Shown piece by piece: positions 7,663 through 16,037 of a stretch of DNA of 42,637 nt (within the stretch, counting starts at the first letter, position 1; each line of letters starts with the position of its first letter). A model generated the notes under the pieces. It made no database searches and was not told the origin of the DNA. It saw only the letters and a list, made by a program, of their open reading frames with translations. The DNA comes from Acidobacteriota bacterium (GTDB lineage: Bacteria > Acidobacteriota > Vicinamibacteria > Vicinamibacterales > UBA2999), in assembly GCA_947482665.1 (NCBI GenBank), contig CANKJK010000006.1:208651-251287 (forward strand), given 5' to 3'. The translations under genes were made by a program, and so were the position numbers.

Positions 7663-8103
7663 CTAGGCGCGGTTCGTGGCCGGCGCGGCAGGCGCCTGCA
7701 CGAGCAGGTCGGCCTTGTCCCACACAAAGTCGTTCTTGTTATAGACCGCCAGCTCGTAATCCTTGCCCATGAAGATCGCCGACACCGGGCAGGCCTCTTC
7801 GCAATAGCCACAGAAGATGCAGCGCGTCTTGTGAATCTGGTAGATCTTCGCGTAGCGCGGACCCGCCATCACCGTGCCGTCGTTTTCGGCCGGCTCCAGG
7901 TAGATCGCGTCCGCCGGGCACGCCACCGAGCACAGCCCGCAGGCCACGCATTTCTCCAGCCCATTTTCGTCCCGCATCAGCACCTGCTTCCCGCGGTACT
8001 TCGGGAACATGGGGACCTTCTGCTCCGGATAGTTCACCGTGACCGGCTTCCGGAACATGTACTTGAGCGTGGTGGCGAATCCGATGATGAAGGGCTTGAT
8101 CAT
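7663..8103 (-). CDS. nuoI: NADH-quinone oxidoreductase subunit I
   Basis: The 146-residue protein has two classic 4Fe-4S ligand sets: CVACGLCSVACP near residue 53 and CIFCGYCEEACP near residue 95, each CxxCxxCxxxCP. The lead-in FRKPVTVNYPEQ and RYRG-type sequence KYRGKQVLM are typical of NuoI, which links peripheral-arm clusters to the quinone site of complex I. No other nuo gene is in the window, so this is an isolated copy, either a split locus or a paralogue serving another complex. It starts at ATG 8103 and shares a 43-bp divergent promoter region with the sensor kinase. The methionine-cycle gene follows 39 bp downstream and may be cotranscribed. Confidence 0.9.
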   Translation of the reverse strand: MIKPFIIGFATTLKYMFRKPVTVNYPEQKVPMFPKYRGKQVLMRDENGLEKCVACGLCSVACPADAIYLEPAENDGTVMAGPRYAKIYQIHKTRCIFCGYCEEACPVSAIFMGKDYELAVYNKNDFVWDKADLLVQAPAAPATNRA

Positions 8104-8119
8104 GGGTGTGTGAGGCCTG

Positions 8120-8136
8120 ATTCTATCACCTACAAT
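8120..8136. promoter_or_regulatory. Divergent -10 boxes for nuoI and the sensor kinase
   Basis: The minus strand reads TAGAAT at 8125-8120, 16 nt before the nuoI ATG. The plus strand reads TACAAT at 8131-8136, 10 nt before the kinase ATG. The boxes are only 5 bp apart, so RNA polymerase could hardly occupy both promoters at once. Confidence 0.5.
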
Positions 8137-8146
8137 TGCAGCTCTG

Positions 8147-9472
8147 ATGCCTCAGGGTCCGCGGCTCCTCTCGGCCGACCAGTTCCTGCTCACGGAGCTG
8201 GTGGCCAAACTGGCCGTCATGGCCGTGACGGCCACGATGGTGGCCCGATATCGCCGCTTCCGCCACATTCTGATCTTTGAGCGCCGGGCCTGGCCGGATC
8301 GGCTCGTCTTTGCCGGGGCCATCGGCATTCCCCTGGCCGTGGGCGTCCTGGCCCGCCTGCTCCTGGGCTACCAGGCAGCGGACCTCTCGCTGGAGGGCGC
8401 GTTCCTCGCCGGGCTCATCGCCGGACCCTATGCGGGAGCCCTGGTGGGCCTGCTCGTCAGCGTCCCGGCCATGACCATCGGGGGCGAGTTCATCGCCCTC
8501 CCCTTCGTGGTCGGCTGCGGCTTCGCCGGCGGCGGGCTGCGTGAGGTCTGCCCGAAGGAAGCCATCTGGCTCTTCACCCCGCTCGTGTTCGTGGACCTGC
8601 GGCGGCACGTCTGGCACTCGGTCCGCCGGCTCGAGGCCAACTGGCAGATCGTGCTGATGGTGTCGCTGGTCGCGCTGGAACTGCTCCGGCAGGCGCTGGG
8701 GGCGCGGTTCGGCATCGACCGGCTCTTCTATCTCCAGGGCGGCACGTGGTGGACGACACTGCTCGTCGTGCTGACCACGGTGCTGGCCGTGGCCACGCCC
8801 ATCCGTATCTGGAACAGTGCCCGAATCGAGCATCGGCTGCAGGAGCAGGAGAAGCTGCTGCTCACGGCGCGGGTCGAAGCCCTCAAGAGCCAGATCAACC
8901 CGCACTTCCTCTTCAACACGCTGACCTCGATTTCGTCGCTCATCCGGACCAACCCCGACACCGCCCGGACCGTGCTCACCAAGCTCTCGGGGCTCCTGCG
9001 CCGGCTCATCCGCCAGCATGAGCACTTCGTCAGTCTGCGCGACGAACTGGATGCGATCGATGAGTACCTGGACATCGAGGTGGTCCGCTTCGGACCCAAG
9101 CTCACCGTGAAGAAGGACATTGCCCCGGATACGCTGGACATCATCGTGCCCAGCATGCTGCTGCAGCCGCTGGTCGAGAACTCGATCAAGCACGGTTTCT
9201 CCCGGAAGATCGGCCCCGGCTGCCTCACCATCCGGAGTTGGCGCGAAGGCGGCCGCGCCATCGTTGAGGTCGAGGACGATGGCCTGGGCATGCTGATGGA
9301 GCGACTCAATGAGCCGATGTCGAGCGGGATTGGCCTCGCCAATGTGCGCGAGCGTCTGCGGGTCGTCTACGGATCGGCCTACCAGCTGACCATGACCAGT
9401 GAGCCCGGCAAGGGTACGTGCGCCCGCATCGAAGTGCCCGAGTTGACCGACGCCAAGGCCCTGTCGGCATGA
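8147..9472 (+). CDS. LytS/YehU-type membrane sensor histidine kinase
   Basis: The 441-residue protein has roughly six membrane helices in residues 10-230, the 5TM-LYT-like sensor arrangement. A short coiled linker (RIEHRLQEQEKLLLTARVEAL) leads to the His_kinase box LKSQINPHFLFNTLTSI near residue 247; the His in NPHFLFN is the phosphorylation site. The ATPase part shows PLVENSIKHGF (N box), VEDDGLGM (G1) and GIGLANVRERL (G2). Its TGA stop overlaps the ATG of the LytTR regulator by 4 bp, making a tight two-component pair. TACAAT just upstream implies a near-leaderless message. The signal is unknown; LytS relatives respond to cell-envelope state or small metabolites. Confidence 0.9.
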   Translation: MPQGPRLLSADQFLLTELVAKLAVMAVTATMVARYRRFRHILIFERRAWPDRLVFAGAIGIPLAVGVLARLLLGYQAADLSLEGAFLAGLIAGPYAGALVGLLVSVPAMTIGGEFIALPFVVGCGFAGGGLREVCPKEAIWLFTPLVFVDLRRHVWHSVRRLEANWQIVLMVSLVALELLRQALGARFGIDRLFYLQGGTWWTTLLVVLTTVLAVATPIRIWNSARIEHRLQEQEKLLLTARVEALKSQINPHFLFNTLTSISSLIRTNPDTARTVLTKLSGLLRRLIRQHEHFVSLRDELDAIDEYLDIEVVRFGPKLTVKKDIAPDTLDIIVPSMLLQPLVENSIKHGFSRKIGPGCLTIRSWREGGRAIVEVEDDGLGMLMERLNEPMSSGIGLANVRERLRVVYGSAYQLTMTSEPGKGTCARIEVPELTDAKALSA

Positions 9473-10254
9473 GCACGATCCGGGCCCTCATCGTGGATGA
9501 CGAACCCCTCGCCAGGGAGGACCTCCGCTATCAGCTCGCCGAACTGGGCGACATCGAGGTGGTGGCGCAGGCCACCAACGGCCCCGAAGGCCTCGAGGCC
9601 GTGGCCGAGCACCGGCCTGACCTTGTGTTCCTCGACGTGCAGATGCCCGGCCTGACCGGCTTCGAGGTGGCGCGCCGGCTGGCCGCGTCCGATGCACCGC
9701 CGCATGTCGTGTTTGTGACGGCCTACGACCAGCACGCCATTCAGGCCTTTGAGGTGAATGCCGTCGACTATCTCCTGAAGCCGGTGGACTCAGCGCGGCT
9801 TGAACAGGCCGTGCAGCGCGTCCGGAAGCGGATCGCGACCCCGGCCACACCCGCCGATCTACCGCTGAACGATCAGCTCGCGCAGCTCGTCCGCGCCATG
9901 GCGGCCAAGCCAGACCGCCGGGAGCAGGTGGCCGTCAAAGTTGGTGAGACGTTCACGCTGGTGCGGGCCGACGAGATCATCTACGCGTCGCTCGTGGACG
10001 AGTCGATTACCATAGTCACGGGGCTGGTCAGCGGCACATCCAACGACCGGACTCTCGACGAACTGCAGGCGCGGTTGGACCCGGAGATCTTCTGGAGGGT
10101 CCACCGATCGCACCTCGTCAACATCAACAGGATCAAGGAGATCGTCCCGTGGTTCAGCCGGAACTACATCCTTCGGATGAAGGACGCCAAGAGCACGGAG
10201 ATTCCGGTCAGCCGGTCGCAGACCCGCCGGCTCCGGGAGTATCTGAAGCTCTAG
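9469..10254 (+). CDS. LytTR-family response regulator
   Basis: The 261-residue protein begins with a receiver domain: acidic pocket VDDEP, phospho-acceptor in VFLDVQMPGLTG (Asp near residue 55), Thr/Ser switch in VFVTAYDQHA and Lys in YLLKPVD. A LytTR DNA-binding domain occupies about residues 160-258 (VKVGETFTLVRADEIIYASL, then FWRVHRSHLVNINRIKEI). LytTR proteins bind imperfect direct repeats about 10 bp apart, often in envelope or virulence promoters. Translation is coupled to the kinase through the ATGA overlap. The signal peptidase gene follows directly and its reading frame is already open inside this gene. Confidence 0.92.
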   Translation: MSTIRALIVDDEPLAREDLRYQLAELGDIEVVAQATNGPEGLEAVAEHRPDLVFLDVQMPGLTGFEVARRLAASDAPPHVVFVTAYDQHAIQAFEVNAVDYLLKPVDSARLEQAVQRVRKRIATPATPADLPLNDQLAQLVRAMAAKPDRREQVAVKVGETFTLVRADEIIYASLVDESITIVTGLVSGTSNDRTLDELQARLDPEIFWRVHRSHLVNINRIKEIVPWFSRNYILRMKDAKSTEIPVSRSQTRRLREYLKL

Positions 10255-10352
10255 CCGCCGCACCCGATGCGGGTCAGGCCGAACCTGTCCAGGCCGTCGC
10301 CCTCGAGGCGATCAGCGTCCCCGGGGAGATCGCCCGCGTTCATGCCGACGCA

Positions 10353-11084
10353 GTGGTGACCCTCCCGGGCGAGGCCGTCGAGGCCACCAGCACGCACGAG
10401 CCGATCCTTGCCGCCGAGTCGCCCCTGGTCGACGACATGGCGACGGCGGTGCCAGACGCGATCGGGCAGACCCTTGAGGGCACAGACGACCTGGGCGCGG
10501 AAGCGGGACCCGGGCCGATACCCGCGGACCTGCAACCCGACGCCGCCGCGCTCGCCCGTGAGCAGCTGAAGCTCTGGCGTGACGAGCTCGTGGCCTGGTT
10601 CAAGACGCTCGCCTCGGCCGCTGTGTACGCCACGCTCATCGTGACCTTCGGCTTTCAAGTGGCGCGCGTGGAAGGCCAGAGCATGGCGCCCACGCTCGAG
10701 GACCAGGATCGACTCATCGTCAACAAGCTCATCTACCGCGTGGCCGAACCGCGCCGCGGCGACATCGTGATGCTCTACTACCCGCTCAACCCGGATAAGA
10801 GCTTCGTGAAGCGGGTGATCGCCGAGGAAGGCGACACCGTCCGCATCGTGGACGGCCAGGTGTTCGTGAACGACGTGCCGCTCGGGGACGACTTCGTGGC
10901 CGATGAGTTCAAGAGCCACGATGACTACGGCCCCACCGTCATCCCCGAAGGCTACGCCTTCGTGATGGGCGACCACCGCAACAACAGCTCGGATAGCCGC
11001 CACTGGGGCTTCGTGCCGAAGAAGTACATCATCGGCAAGGTCCAGGTCCGTTGGTGGCCGCTGCCGCAGTCGCGGATGTTCTAG
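10353..11084 (+). CDS. lepB: Signal peptidase I with acidic N-terminal extension
   Basis: A single membrane anchor (AAVYATLIVTFGFQVA) is followed by the catalytic Ser motif VEGQSMAPTL, then the general-base Lys in KSFVKRVIAEEGD, and the C-terminal box MGDHRNNSSDSRHWGFV. These are all the hallmarks of the inner-membrane protease that removes signal peptides after export. The start is uncertain. GC-rich third positions continue in frame upstream to the end of the regulator gene, suggesting the coding region reaches back towards a GTG at 10149 inside it. GTG 10353 is given as a compromise, and ATG 10437 would still leave a whole catalytic domain. The extension is Ala/Asp/Glu-rich and probably disordered. 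Confidence 0.85.
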   Translation: MVTLPGEAVEATSTHEPILAAESPLVDDMATAVPDAIGQTLEGTDDLGAEAGPGPIPADLQPDAAALAREQLKLWRDELVAWFKTLASAAVYATLIVTFGFQVARVEGQSMAPTLEDQDRLIVNKLIYRVAEPRRGDIVMLYYPLNPDKSFVKRVIAEEGDTVRIVDGQVFVNDVPLGDDFVADEFKSHDDYGPTVIPEGYAFVMGDHRNNSSDSRHWGFVPKKYIIGKVQVRWWPLPQSRMF

Positions 11085-11092
11085 GGCCCTCC

Positions 11093-11296
11093 ATGCCAGC
11101 CGCATTCCGACTTCAGCGCACACTGCATGTCACGTCGCATGCCGAGGTTGAACGGACGCGGCCATCGCTCCGCTACTGGCTCACGCGTCCACCAGCCGAA
11201 CGCGTCGCCGCGGTCGAGTTTCTCCGCAGGCAAATGAATGGAACTGGCACCAGACTTCGACGAGTTCATCGCCTCGTTGAATGCCCATGGGGCTGA
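11093..11296 (+). CDS. Small protein paired with a nucleotidyltransferase
   Basis: This 67-residue protein starts at ATG 11093, 8 bp after the signal peptidase stop. It contains SLRYWLTRPPAERVAAVEFL, a pattern I associate with small bacterial proteins encoded just before single-domain nucleotidyltransferases. Its last 59 bp overlap the following gene in another frame, indicating translational coupling. The arrangement looks like a toxin-antitoxin or substrate-adaptor pair, but the role is not established from sequence. The very basic C-terminus (TRLRRVHRLVE) may be read-through of the overlap rather than a functional domain. Confidence 0.6.
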   Translation: MPAAFRLQRTLHVTSHAEVERTRPSLRYWLTRPPAERVAAVEFLRRQMNGTGTRLRRVHRLVECPWG

Positions 11297-11693
11297 ATTC
11301 CTGATCGTCGGGGCTTACGCCCTGGCGTTTCACGGTTCGCCGCGTTTCACCGGCGATATCGATGTACTCGTACGACCGACACCCGCGAATGGCCAACGCG
11401 TGCTCGACGCCATTCGCGACTTCGGTTTCCCTGTCGACGAGTTGACGCCCGCGCAACTCGTCGATACGCGCACGCTTCTCCAGATGGGCGAAGCGCCCGT
11501 GCAGATTCACGTCATGAGCGCCATCAGCGGCGTCACGTGGGACGAAGCCTGGCGTGACCGAGAGGAGGGCCCCTGTGGCTCCAACACCGTCGGCTATCTG
11601 GGTCGTGCGTCGTTCCTGAAGAACAAGCGTGCGAGCGGACGCCCAAAGGACCTTGCGGACATCGACGCACTAAGCGAAGGCCAGGCAGAGTAA
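11238..11693 (+). CDS. Minimal nucleotidyltransferase (DUF6036/MNT-like)
   Basis: The 151-residue protein begins MELAPDFDEFIASLNAHG. The nucleotidyltransferase core is FLIVGAYALAFHGSPRFTGDIDVLV, where the glycine-rich helix plus GDIDV supply the metal-binding acidic pair of the pol-beta superfamily. The tail LKNKRASGRPKDLADIDAL is typical of proteins that modify or pair with RNA- or toxin-related partners. It overlaps the small gene before it by 59 bp. Such pairs are often called toxin-antitoxin systems, some of which AMPylate their partner, but no toxin domain such as HEPN is visible here. Family confidence is good; the function is inferred. Confidence 0.75.
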   Translation: MELAPDFDEFIASLNAHGAEFLIVGAYALAFHGSPRFTGDIDVLVRPTPANGQRVLDAIRDFGFPVDELTPAQLVDTRTLLQMGEAPVQIHVMSAISGVTWDEAWRDREEGPCGSNTVGYLGRASFLKNKRASGRPKDLADIDALSEGQAE

Positions 11694-11714
11694 CGCGTCG
11701 CGTCCCGCCATCCC

Positions 11715-12728
11715 CTACGGCGCCAGCGACGCCGCGTAGGCGGAGAGGGCCAGGATGTCCTCGTCCGTCAGCTTCTCTGTGGCGGCTTTCATCAGGCCCG
11801 ACCACGCACCGTGGCGGGCGCCCGTGCGGAAGTCATTGAGCTGACGCCCCAGATAGCTCGTGCTGCGGCCCGCGATGGCGGGCACCGGACCGATGCCGCG
11901 CAGGTCCGCCCCGTGGCACGGCGTGCAGGCCACCGTCCGACCCTTGCCTCCCGTCGTCGCGAGTTCGCGCCCCTTCTTGATGCTGCCCGGCGGCACATAG
12001 GCCACGAAGCCACTCCGCGGATCGCGATAGCCCTCGAAGCGCGCCGTGTCTTCCGGGCCTTCGAGAATCTGATTGCCCAGCGCCTCGGTGGACTCCGTTC
12101 CCACCTTCACCCAGAGCTGACCGAAGTAGATGTGCGCCGGCACCTTCGCGGCCTCGATCACCTTCACCCACGGCGTGTACTTCATGGAGCCGAAGTAGCG
12201 GGCGGCCTCGCGGATCTCGTCGTCCGTCATCGCCTTCGCGAACTGCCCCATCTGCACGGCGTTGCCCTTCTTGGGGTTCGCGCTCTTCCGCGTGCCGTCG
12301 CGATAGTCGAGCATCTGCTGGATGAAGTAGGCCTCTGGGAGGCCAGCCACGGCGGAGTTGTCCGGCTTGCCCTTGCCGTTTGGGTAATGGCACACACCGC
12401 ACGCGCTCACGCCCGGCTTTCTGCCGTTCTTCACAATCGGTGGCATCGGCGGGTGATCCTCGGGCCACCAGTCCGCGGCGTTCGTCATGTCGGTCAGCGC
12501 CGCGCGCGTCAGCTTCGCGGGAGAGCCCGGCAGCGTCAGCTCACCCTCGGGTCGCTGAAACGGCAGCTCCGCAGGCTTCTGCCCTGGCGCGAGCACCGGT
12601 GGAATGCCATAGGCCCAGGGAATGAGGTGCAACTCAGGCTGAGCAAGCAACGCCGCAGTGCCCGCCGCAACGAGGGCGATGGCAGCGACGGCGGCGGCAG
12701 CGGTGCGGAGTCGGAGCGTGGGCGTCAT
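11715..12728 (-). CDS. Exported dihaem cytochrome c
   Basis: The 337-residue protein opens with a signal peptide or anchor (residues 8-29, AAAAVAAIALVAAGTAALLA). Two CxxCH haem sites are present: CGVCH near residue 110 and CTPCH near 262. The second domain is class I-like, with an NDFRTGARHG stretch and the likely axial Met in GLMKAATEKLTDEDI. The first motif is followed by YPNGKGKPDN and a domain with MGQFAKAMTDDEI. It should act in periplasmic electron transfer. Its ATG overlaps the stop of the SDR gene upstream by 4 bp (ATGA), so the two are coupled; the electron donor is not evident. Confidence 0.85.
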   Translation of the reverse strand: MTPTLRLRTAAAAVAAIALVAAGTAALLAQPELHLIPWAYGIPPVLAPGQKPAELPFQRPEGELTLPGSPAKLTRAALTDMTNAADWWPEDHPPMPPIVKNGRKPGVSACGVCHYPNGKGKPDNSAVAGLPEAYFIQQMLDYRDGTRKSANPKKGNAVQMGQFAKAMTDDEIREAARYFGSMKYTPWVKVIEAAKVPAHIYFGQLWVKVGTESTEALGNQILEGPEDTARFEGYRDPRSGFVAYVPPGSIKKGRELATTGGKGRTVACTPCHGADLRGIGPVPAIAGRSTSYLGRQLNDFRTGARHGAWSGLMKAATEKLTDEDILALSAYAASLAP

Positions 12729-13597
12729 CGCGGGAAGCCTACACCCACGAGCTTCTCGCTCTCCACCCAGAACCGCTCCAGCACCGCCGCGTCCTCAACC
12801 AGGGCATGCGGCGTCCGCGGCTGACGTTCCTTCCAGTAGCCACCCGTGCTCTGGCCAGGTTCCTCCGCCGTCGCGAGCCAGATGAGTGTGTCCGCGCCCT
12901 GTTCCTCAGTCACCTTGGGCAGGTCCTTCGTGTACTCCTGCACCTGCTGTGAGGCGTAGGTGAAGAAGAGCGACGCGGTGGGCCCGGGCGTCATGGCGTG
13001 CGTCACGATGCCGGTGCCGGCCAGGCGCGCGGCCAGCGCCTTGGTGAAGAGCATGTTGGCGAGCTTGCCGGCCGAGTAGGCGAAGCCGGCATCGTAGTGA
13101 CCGAGCCCCTGCATGTCGTCGAGGTTGAGCCCGGGGATCATCTCGTGCGCCTCGGACGAGGTCTGGATGATGCGCACGGATCCGGCCGGCGCATCGGCCG
13201 CGGCGGACTTCAGCAGCGGCAGCAAGCGATTGGTCAGCAGGAACGGGCCGAGATGGTTGCCGGCGAAGTTCGCTTCGAGGCCTTCGCTCGTCATCACGAG
13301 GCGATCCGTGATGCCGCCGGCATTGTTGAGGAGGACGTCGACGCGGTCGGTGAGCGCGGCAATCTCTTGGGCAAGGCGCTCGGCATCGGCCATGAGGGAG
13401 AGGTCGCCGCGGAGCATGTCGACGCGGCCGCCCTGGCTGGCCGCGCGAATCTCAGTCGCGGCTGCGGCGGTGCGCTCGGGATCGCGGCCGGTGGCGATCA
13501 CATGCCGGCCCTGCGCAGCGAGGGCTGTGGCTGCCACTTTCCCGATGCCAGAACTGGCTCCGGTGACGACGGCGACGCGCTGACGAACTGCTTCCAC
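12725..13597 (-). CDS. Short-chain dehydrogenase/reductase, retinol-dehydrogenase-like
   Basis: The 290-residue protein starts at GTG 13597 with GAGGAGG upstream. It has the cofactor loop VVTGASSGIGKVAA, the NADP-favouring TGRDPERT, and the structural motif LLNNAGG. The catalytic Tyr-Lys pair is in FAYSAGKLANM, with the Ser in IQTSSEAHE. This pattern is closest to the broad retinol-dehydrogenase/WW-domain-oxidoreductase-like group, which reduce varied carbonyls; the physiological substrate cannot be read from sequence. The gene overlaps the downstream cytochrome c start by 4 bp, hinting that the oxidation is linked to periplasmic respiration or that they are simply cotranscribed. Confidence 0.85.
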   Translation of the reverse strand: MEAVRQRVAVVTGASSGIGKVAATALAAQGRHVIATGRDPERTAAAATEIRAASQGGRVDMLRGDLSLMADAERLAQEIAALTDRVDVLLNNAGGITDRLVMTSEGLEANFAGNHLGPFLLTNRLLPLLKSAAADAPAGSVRIIQTSSEAHEMIPGLNLDDMQGLGHYDAGFAYSAGKLANMLFTKALAARLAGTGIVTHAMTPGPTASLFFTYASQQVQEYTKDLPKVTEEQGADTLIWLATAEEPGQSTGGYWKERQPRTPHALVEDAAVLERFWVESEKLVGVGFPR

Positions 13598-13670
13598 GGT
13601 GTATTCCTCCTCGAGTTCGCAGGGAGGCTACCACGCTACCCGCGTCAGGCGGCGCAGCGCCCCTGCAATG

Positions 13671-14891
13671 TCACCGCGCCTGGAGAGCTCGCTCGACGAC
13701 CGTGACCAGCCGCTCGGCCTGGTGTTCGTAGGCGAGCACTGCGTTCGCCTCACGATGGAGGCGCTCGCGGCCCGCCCGCAGTGCGTCGCGACGCGCGATG
13801 CAGTCGTTCAGCACCGAGGCGAGGCCAGCCGCATCGCCGGAACGGTACGTCGCACCGCCACCCGTCAGGAGGCCCAATACTTCACGCTGCCCCGCCGTCG
13901 CGCTCGCCACCACGAACAGGCCATTCTGCAGATACTCGAAGATCTTGTTACTGGCGGTCAGGTCCTTGCTCTGAAAGCGGGGGGACTCCAAGGCCAGGCC
14001 GACGTCGTGGCGGGCCACGGCCGCAGAGAGCTGGTCGGGTGGCACCACGCATTCGATGTGCACCCGTGGCCACAAGTCCGCCGGCACGAGACCGCGCATC
14101 CACGACACGGCCGCCTCCGACGCCCGTGCCCGGATCTCCACTTCCCACTCGCCGGTGAGCAGCGGCATGGCCGCGCACAGGTCCTCGAGTCCGCGTCCCG
14201 CGCCCAGTGTCTGCGAGAACCAGACAAAGCGAACCGCGTCCGTGGCCGGCGGCGGCGTAGAGGGCCGCACAGCCACCGCGTTATAGATGGTGTGTGGTGT
14301 GGCGCATCCATATGCAGCGGCAAGAGCCGCGGCCATGGCATTCGACGTCGTGGTGACGAACGCCGCACGCGGGAGCACCGCACGCTCAAGGCTGGACAGA
14401 AACTGCTTCTGCGCGTCGCCGCCCCAGTCGCATCCGGCGTCGTTCTCCGAGTGCCAGTCCTCTACATCGACCGCTACGCGGTAGCCCTCAGCCAGGAGCT
14501 GCACGCCGGCCCAGAGCGCGGGTTCCAGGTGCAGGATCGTGAGGTCCGCGTGCTCCTCACGCGCTGCGGTCAGCAGGCTCGTCGCGGCGTAGCCGAGCGC
14601 GGAAGGACTCCTGACGCCGTAGCGCAGAAGCGCCCGGCCCACGCGAGACGTCGCGCGGTTGACGAGCCGCCAGGCCTGGACCGGCAAGGAGGTCCCAACC
14701 AGATTCGCCGAGATGCGGTGGCGCCAGCGTCGTCCCACGAGCATCTCGGCATCCAGCGCCGCGTCACGGGCGTTGTAGGAGGCACCGATGACGGTGACGT
14801 CGTGACCGTGGGCGGCGAGGGCGTCCGCCTCTTTCCAGACGCGCGGGCTGGTGCTGAAGTGTCCGCTGGTGACGATGGCTACTTTCGCCAT
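13671..14891 (-). CDS. Glycosyltransferase family 4
   Basis: The 406-residue protein begins MAKVAIVTSGHFSTSPRVWK at ATG 14891, inside the end of moaC (13-bp overlap). The N-terminal Rossmann domain resembles GT4 (the HGHDVTVIGAS strand), and the acceptor part includes VDVEDWHSEND. The donor-binding C-terminal domain contains FVWFSQTLGAGRGLEDLC and NKIFEYLQNGLFVVAS, where the Glu of the FEYLQ segment occupies the EX7E region. It likely uses a nucleotide-sugar to extend a cell-surface or lipid-linked glycan. The neighbouring moaC and rex genes do not suggest a pathway. Family confidence is high, the sugar unknown. Confidence 0.82.
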   Translation of the reverse strand: MAKVAIVTSGHFSTSPRVWKEADALAAHGHDVTVIGASYNARDAALDAEMLVGRRWRHRISANLVGTSLPVQAWRLVNRATSRVGRALLRYGVRSPSALGYAATSLLTAAREEHADLTILHLEPALWAGVQLLAEGYRVAVDVEDWHSENDAGCDWGGDAQKQFLSSLERAVLPRAAFVTTTSNAMAAALAAAYGCATPHTIYNAVAVRPSTPPPATDAVRFVWFSQTLGAGRGLEDLCAAMPLLTGEWEVEIRARASEAAVSWMRGLVPADLWPRVHIECVVPPDQLSAAVARHDVGLALESPRFQSKDLTASNKIFEYLQNGLFVVASATAGQREVLGLLTGGGATYRSGDAAGLASVLNDCIARRDALRAGRERLHREANAVLAYEHQAERLVTVVERALQAR

Positions 14892-15370
14892 GCCGCCGCC
14901 CGGCGATAGGTTCCGGATCGGCCGCCGCGCTTCTCCACCACGCACAGACCGTCCACGACCATCGTCTTGTCGACGGCCTTCACCATGTCGTAGATGGTCA
15001 GCGCGGCCACGGACGCAGCCGTCAAGGCCTCCATCTCCACGCCGGTCTGGCCGGTCGTGCGCACGGAGGCGTCAATGCGATAGCCACGACGCGTGGGCGT
15101 GATCTGCACGTCCGCGTGAGAGATGGGCAGCGGATGGCACAGCGGAATCAGTGCGGACGTCTGCTTGGCGGCCATGATGCCGGCCAGGCGCGCCGCCTGG
15201 AGCGGGTCGCCCTTCTTCACCGCACCGGTGCGTATCGCCTTGCGGGCTTCGGCACTCATGGTGATCTCGCACCTCGCCGTGGCGGCACGGTCGGTCACGG
15301 ACTTGGCGGTGACGTCCACCATCGTGACGCGTCCCTTGGCGTCCACATGCGACAGTTTGTGTGCAGCCAC
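14879..15370 (-). CDS. moaC: Cyclic pyranopterin monophosphate synthase
   Basis: The full-length 163-residue MoaC starts at GTG 15370. Conserved blocks include MVDVTAKSVTDR near residue 17, KKGDPLQAARLAGIMAAKQ with the catalytic Lys pair, PLCHPLPISH, and GVEMEALTAASVAALTIYDMVKA with the acidic active-site residues. It converts the MoaA product to cyclic pyranopterin monophosphate in molybdenum cofactor synthesis. The start overlaps the rex stop by one base. A molybdopterin oxidoreductase and a MOSC protein occur later in the window as possible users of the cofactor, but no other moa gene is nearby. Confidence 0.95.
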   Translation of the reverse strand: MAAHKLSHVDAKGRVTMVDVTAKSVTDRAATARCEITMSAEARKAIRTGAVKKGDPLQAARLAGIMAAKQTSALIPLCHPLPISHADVQITPTRRGYRIDASVRTTGQTGVEMEALTAASVAALTIYDMVKAVDKTMVVDGLCVVEKRGGRSGTYRRAAAWRK

Positions 15371-16026
15371 TAGGCCTCCGCCTCATTCGCGAGATAGAAC
15401 GAGAGACTCTCGAGCGACACGGTAAAGTCCACGCTCTTCACCTTGACGTTGGGTGGAACGGTCAGCGACGCCGGGGTGAAATTCAGGATCGCCTTGATCC
15501 CGAGGGAGACGACGTGGTCAGCCACGACCTGGGCGCTGGTGACCGGCACCGCGATCACGGCAATGTCCACGCGCTTCCCCAGTCGTTTCAGGTCACGCAT
15601 GCCGTAAATAGGCACGCCGCCCTTGGACTGCTGGCCCACCTTGCTCACCGAGGCGTCAAAGAGGGCGACGATCTCGAAGCCTTCGTTCTTGAAGCCCTGG
15701 TAATCCGCCAGGGCCAGGCCCAGGTTGCCGGCGCCGATGATGCCCACGCGCAGGCTCTTGTCGAGACCGAGAATCTGCCGGATGTGCCTCTTCAGGTCGC
15801 GGACGTAATAGCCCACGCCGCGCACGCCGAACTCGCCAAAATACGCGAGGTCCTTCCGGATCTGGGCGGCGTTCAGACGGAACTGCTCCGCCAGAGACTG
15901 GGAGGACACGGTCTGCACCCCGGCGATGTCCAATTCTGAAAGGCACCGGAGATAGACCGAGAGCCGGTTGGTGGTCAGCTCCGAGATCTGGTCCGATGAG
16001 GTCCGCCGCCTGTGCGCGCTCTTCAC
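15370..16026 (-). CDS. rex: Redox-sensing transcriptional repressor Rex
   Basis: Started at GTG 16026 the protein has 218 residues, normal for Rex. Residues 1-80 form the winged helix (LSVYLRCLSEL, SSQSLAEQFRLNAAQIRKDLAYFGEFGVRGVGY). The NAD(H)-binding domain has GIIGAGNLGLALADY near residue 94. The tail PNVKVKSVDFTVSLESLSFYL is the domain-swapped helix of the dimer. Rex releases DNA when NADH rises and typically controls respiratory and fermentative genes. I found no clear TTGTGAA-type Rex operator near its own promoter. Frames further upstream are open but have no Rex similarity, and TACAAT 11 bp before the GTG supports this start. Confidence 0.93.
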   Translation of the reverse strand: MKSAHRRRTSSDQISELTTNRLSVYLRCLSELDIAGVQTVSSQSLAEQFRLNAAQIRKDLAYFGEFGVRGVGYYVRDLKRHIRQILGLDKSLRVGIIGAGNLGLALADYQGFKNEGFEIVALFDASVSKVGQQSKGGVPIYGMRDLKRLGKRVDIAVIAVPVTSAQVVADHVVSLGIKAILNFTPASLTVPPNVKVKSVDFTVSLESLSFYLANEAEA

Positions 16027-16037
16027 GGGTGCTGGTG

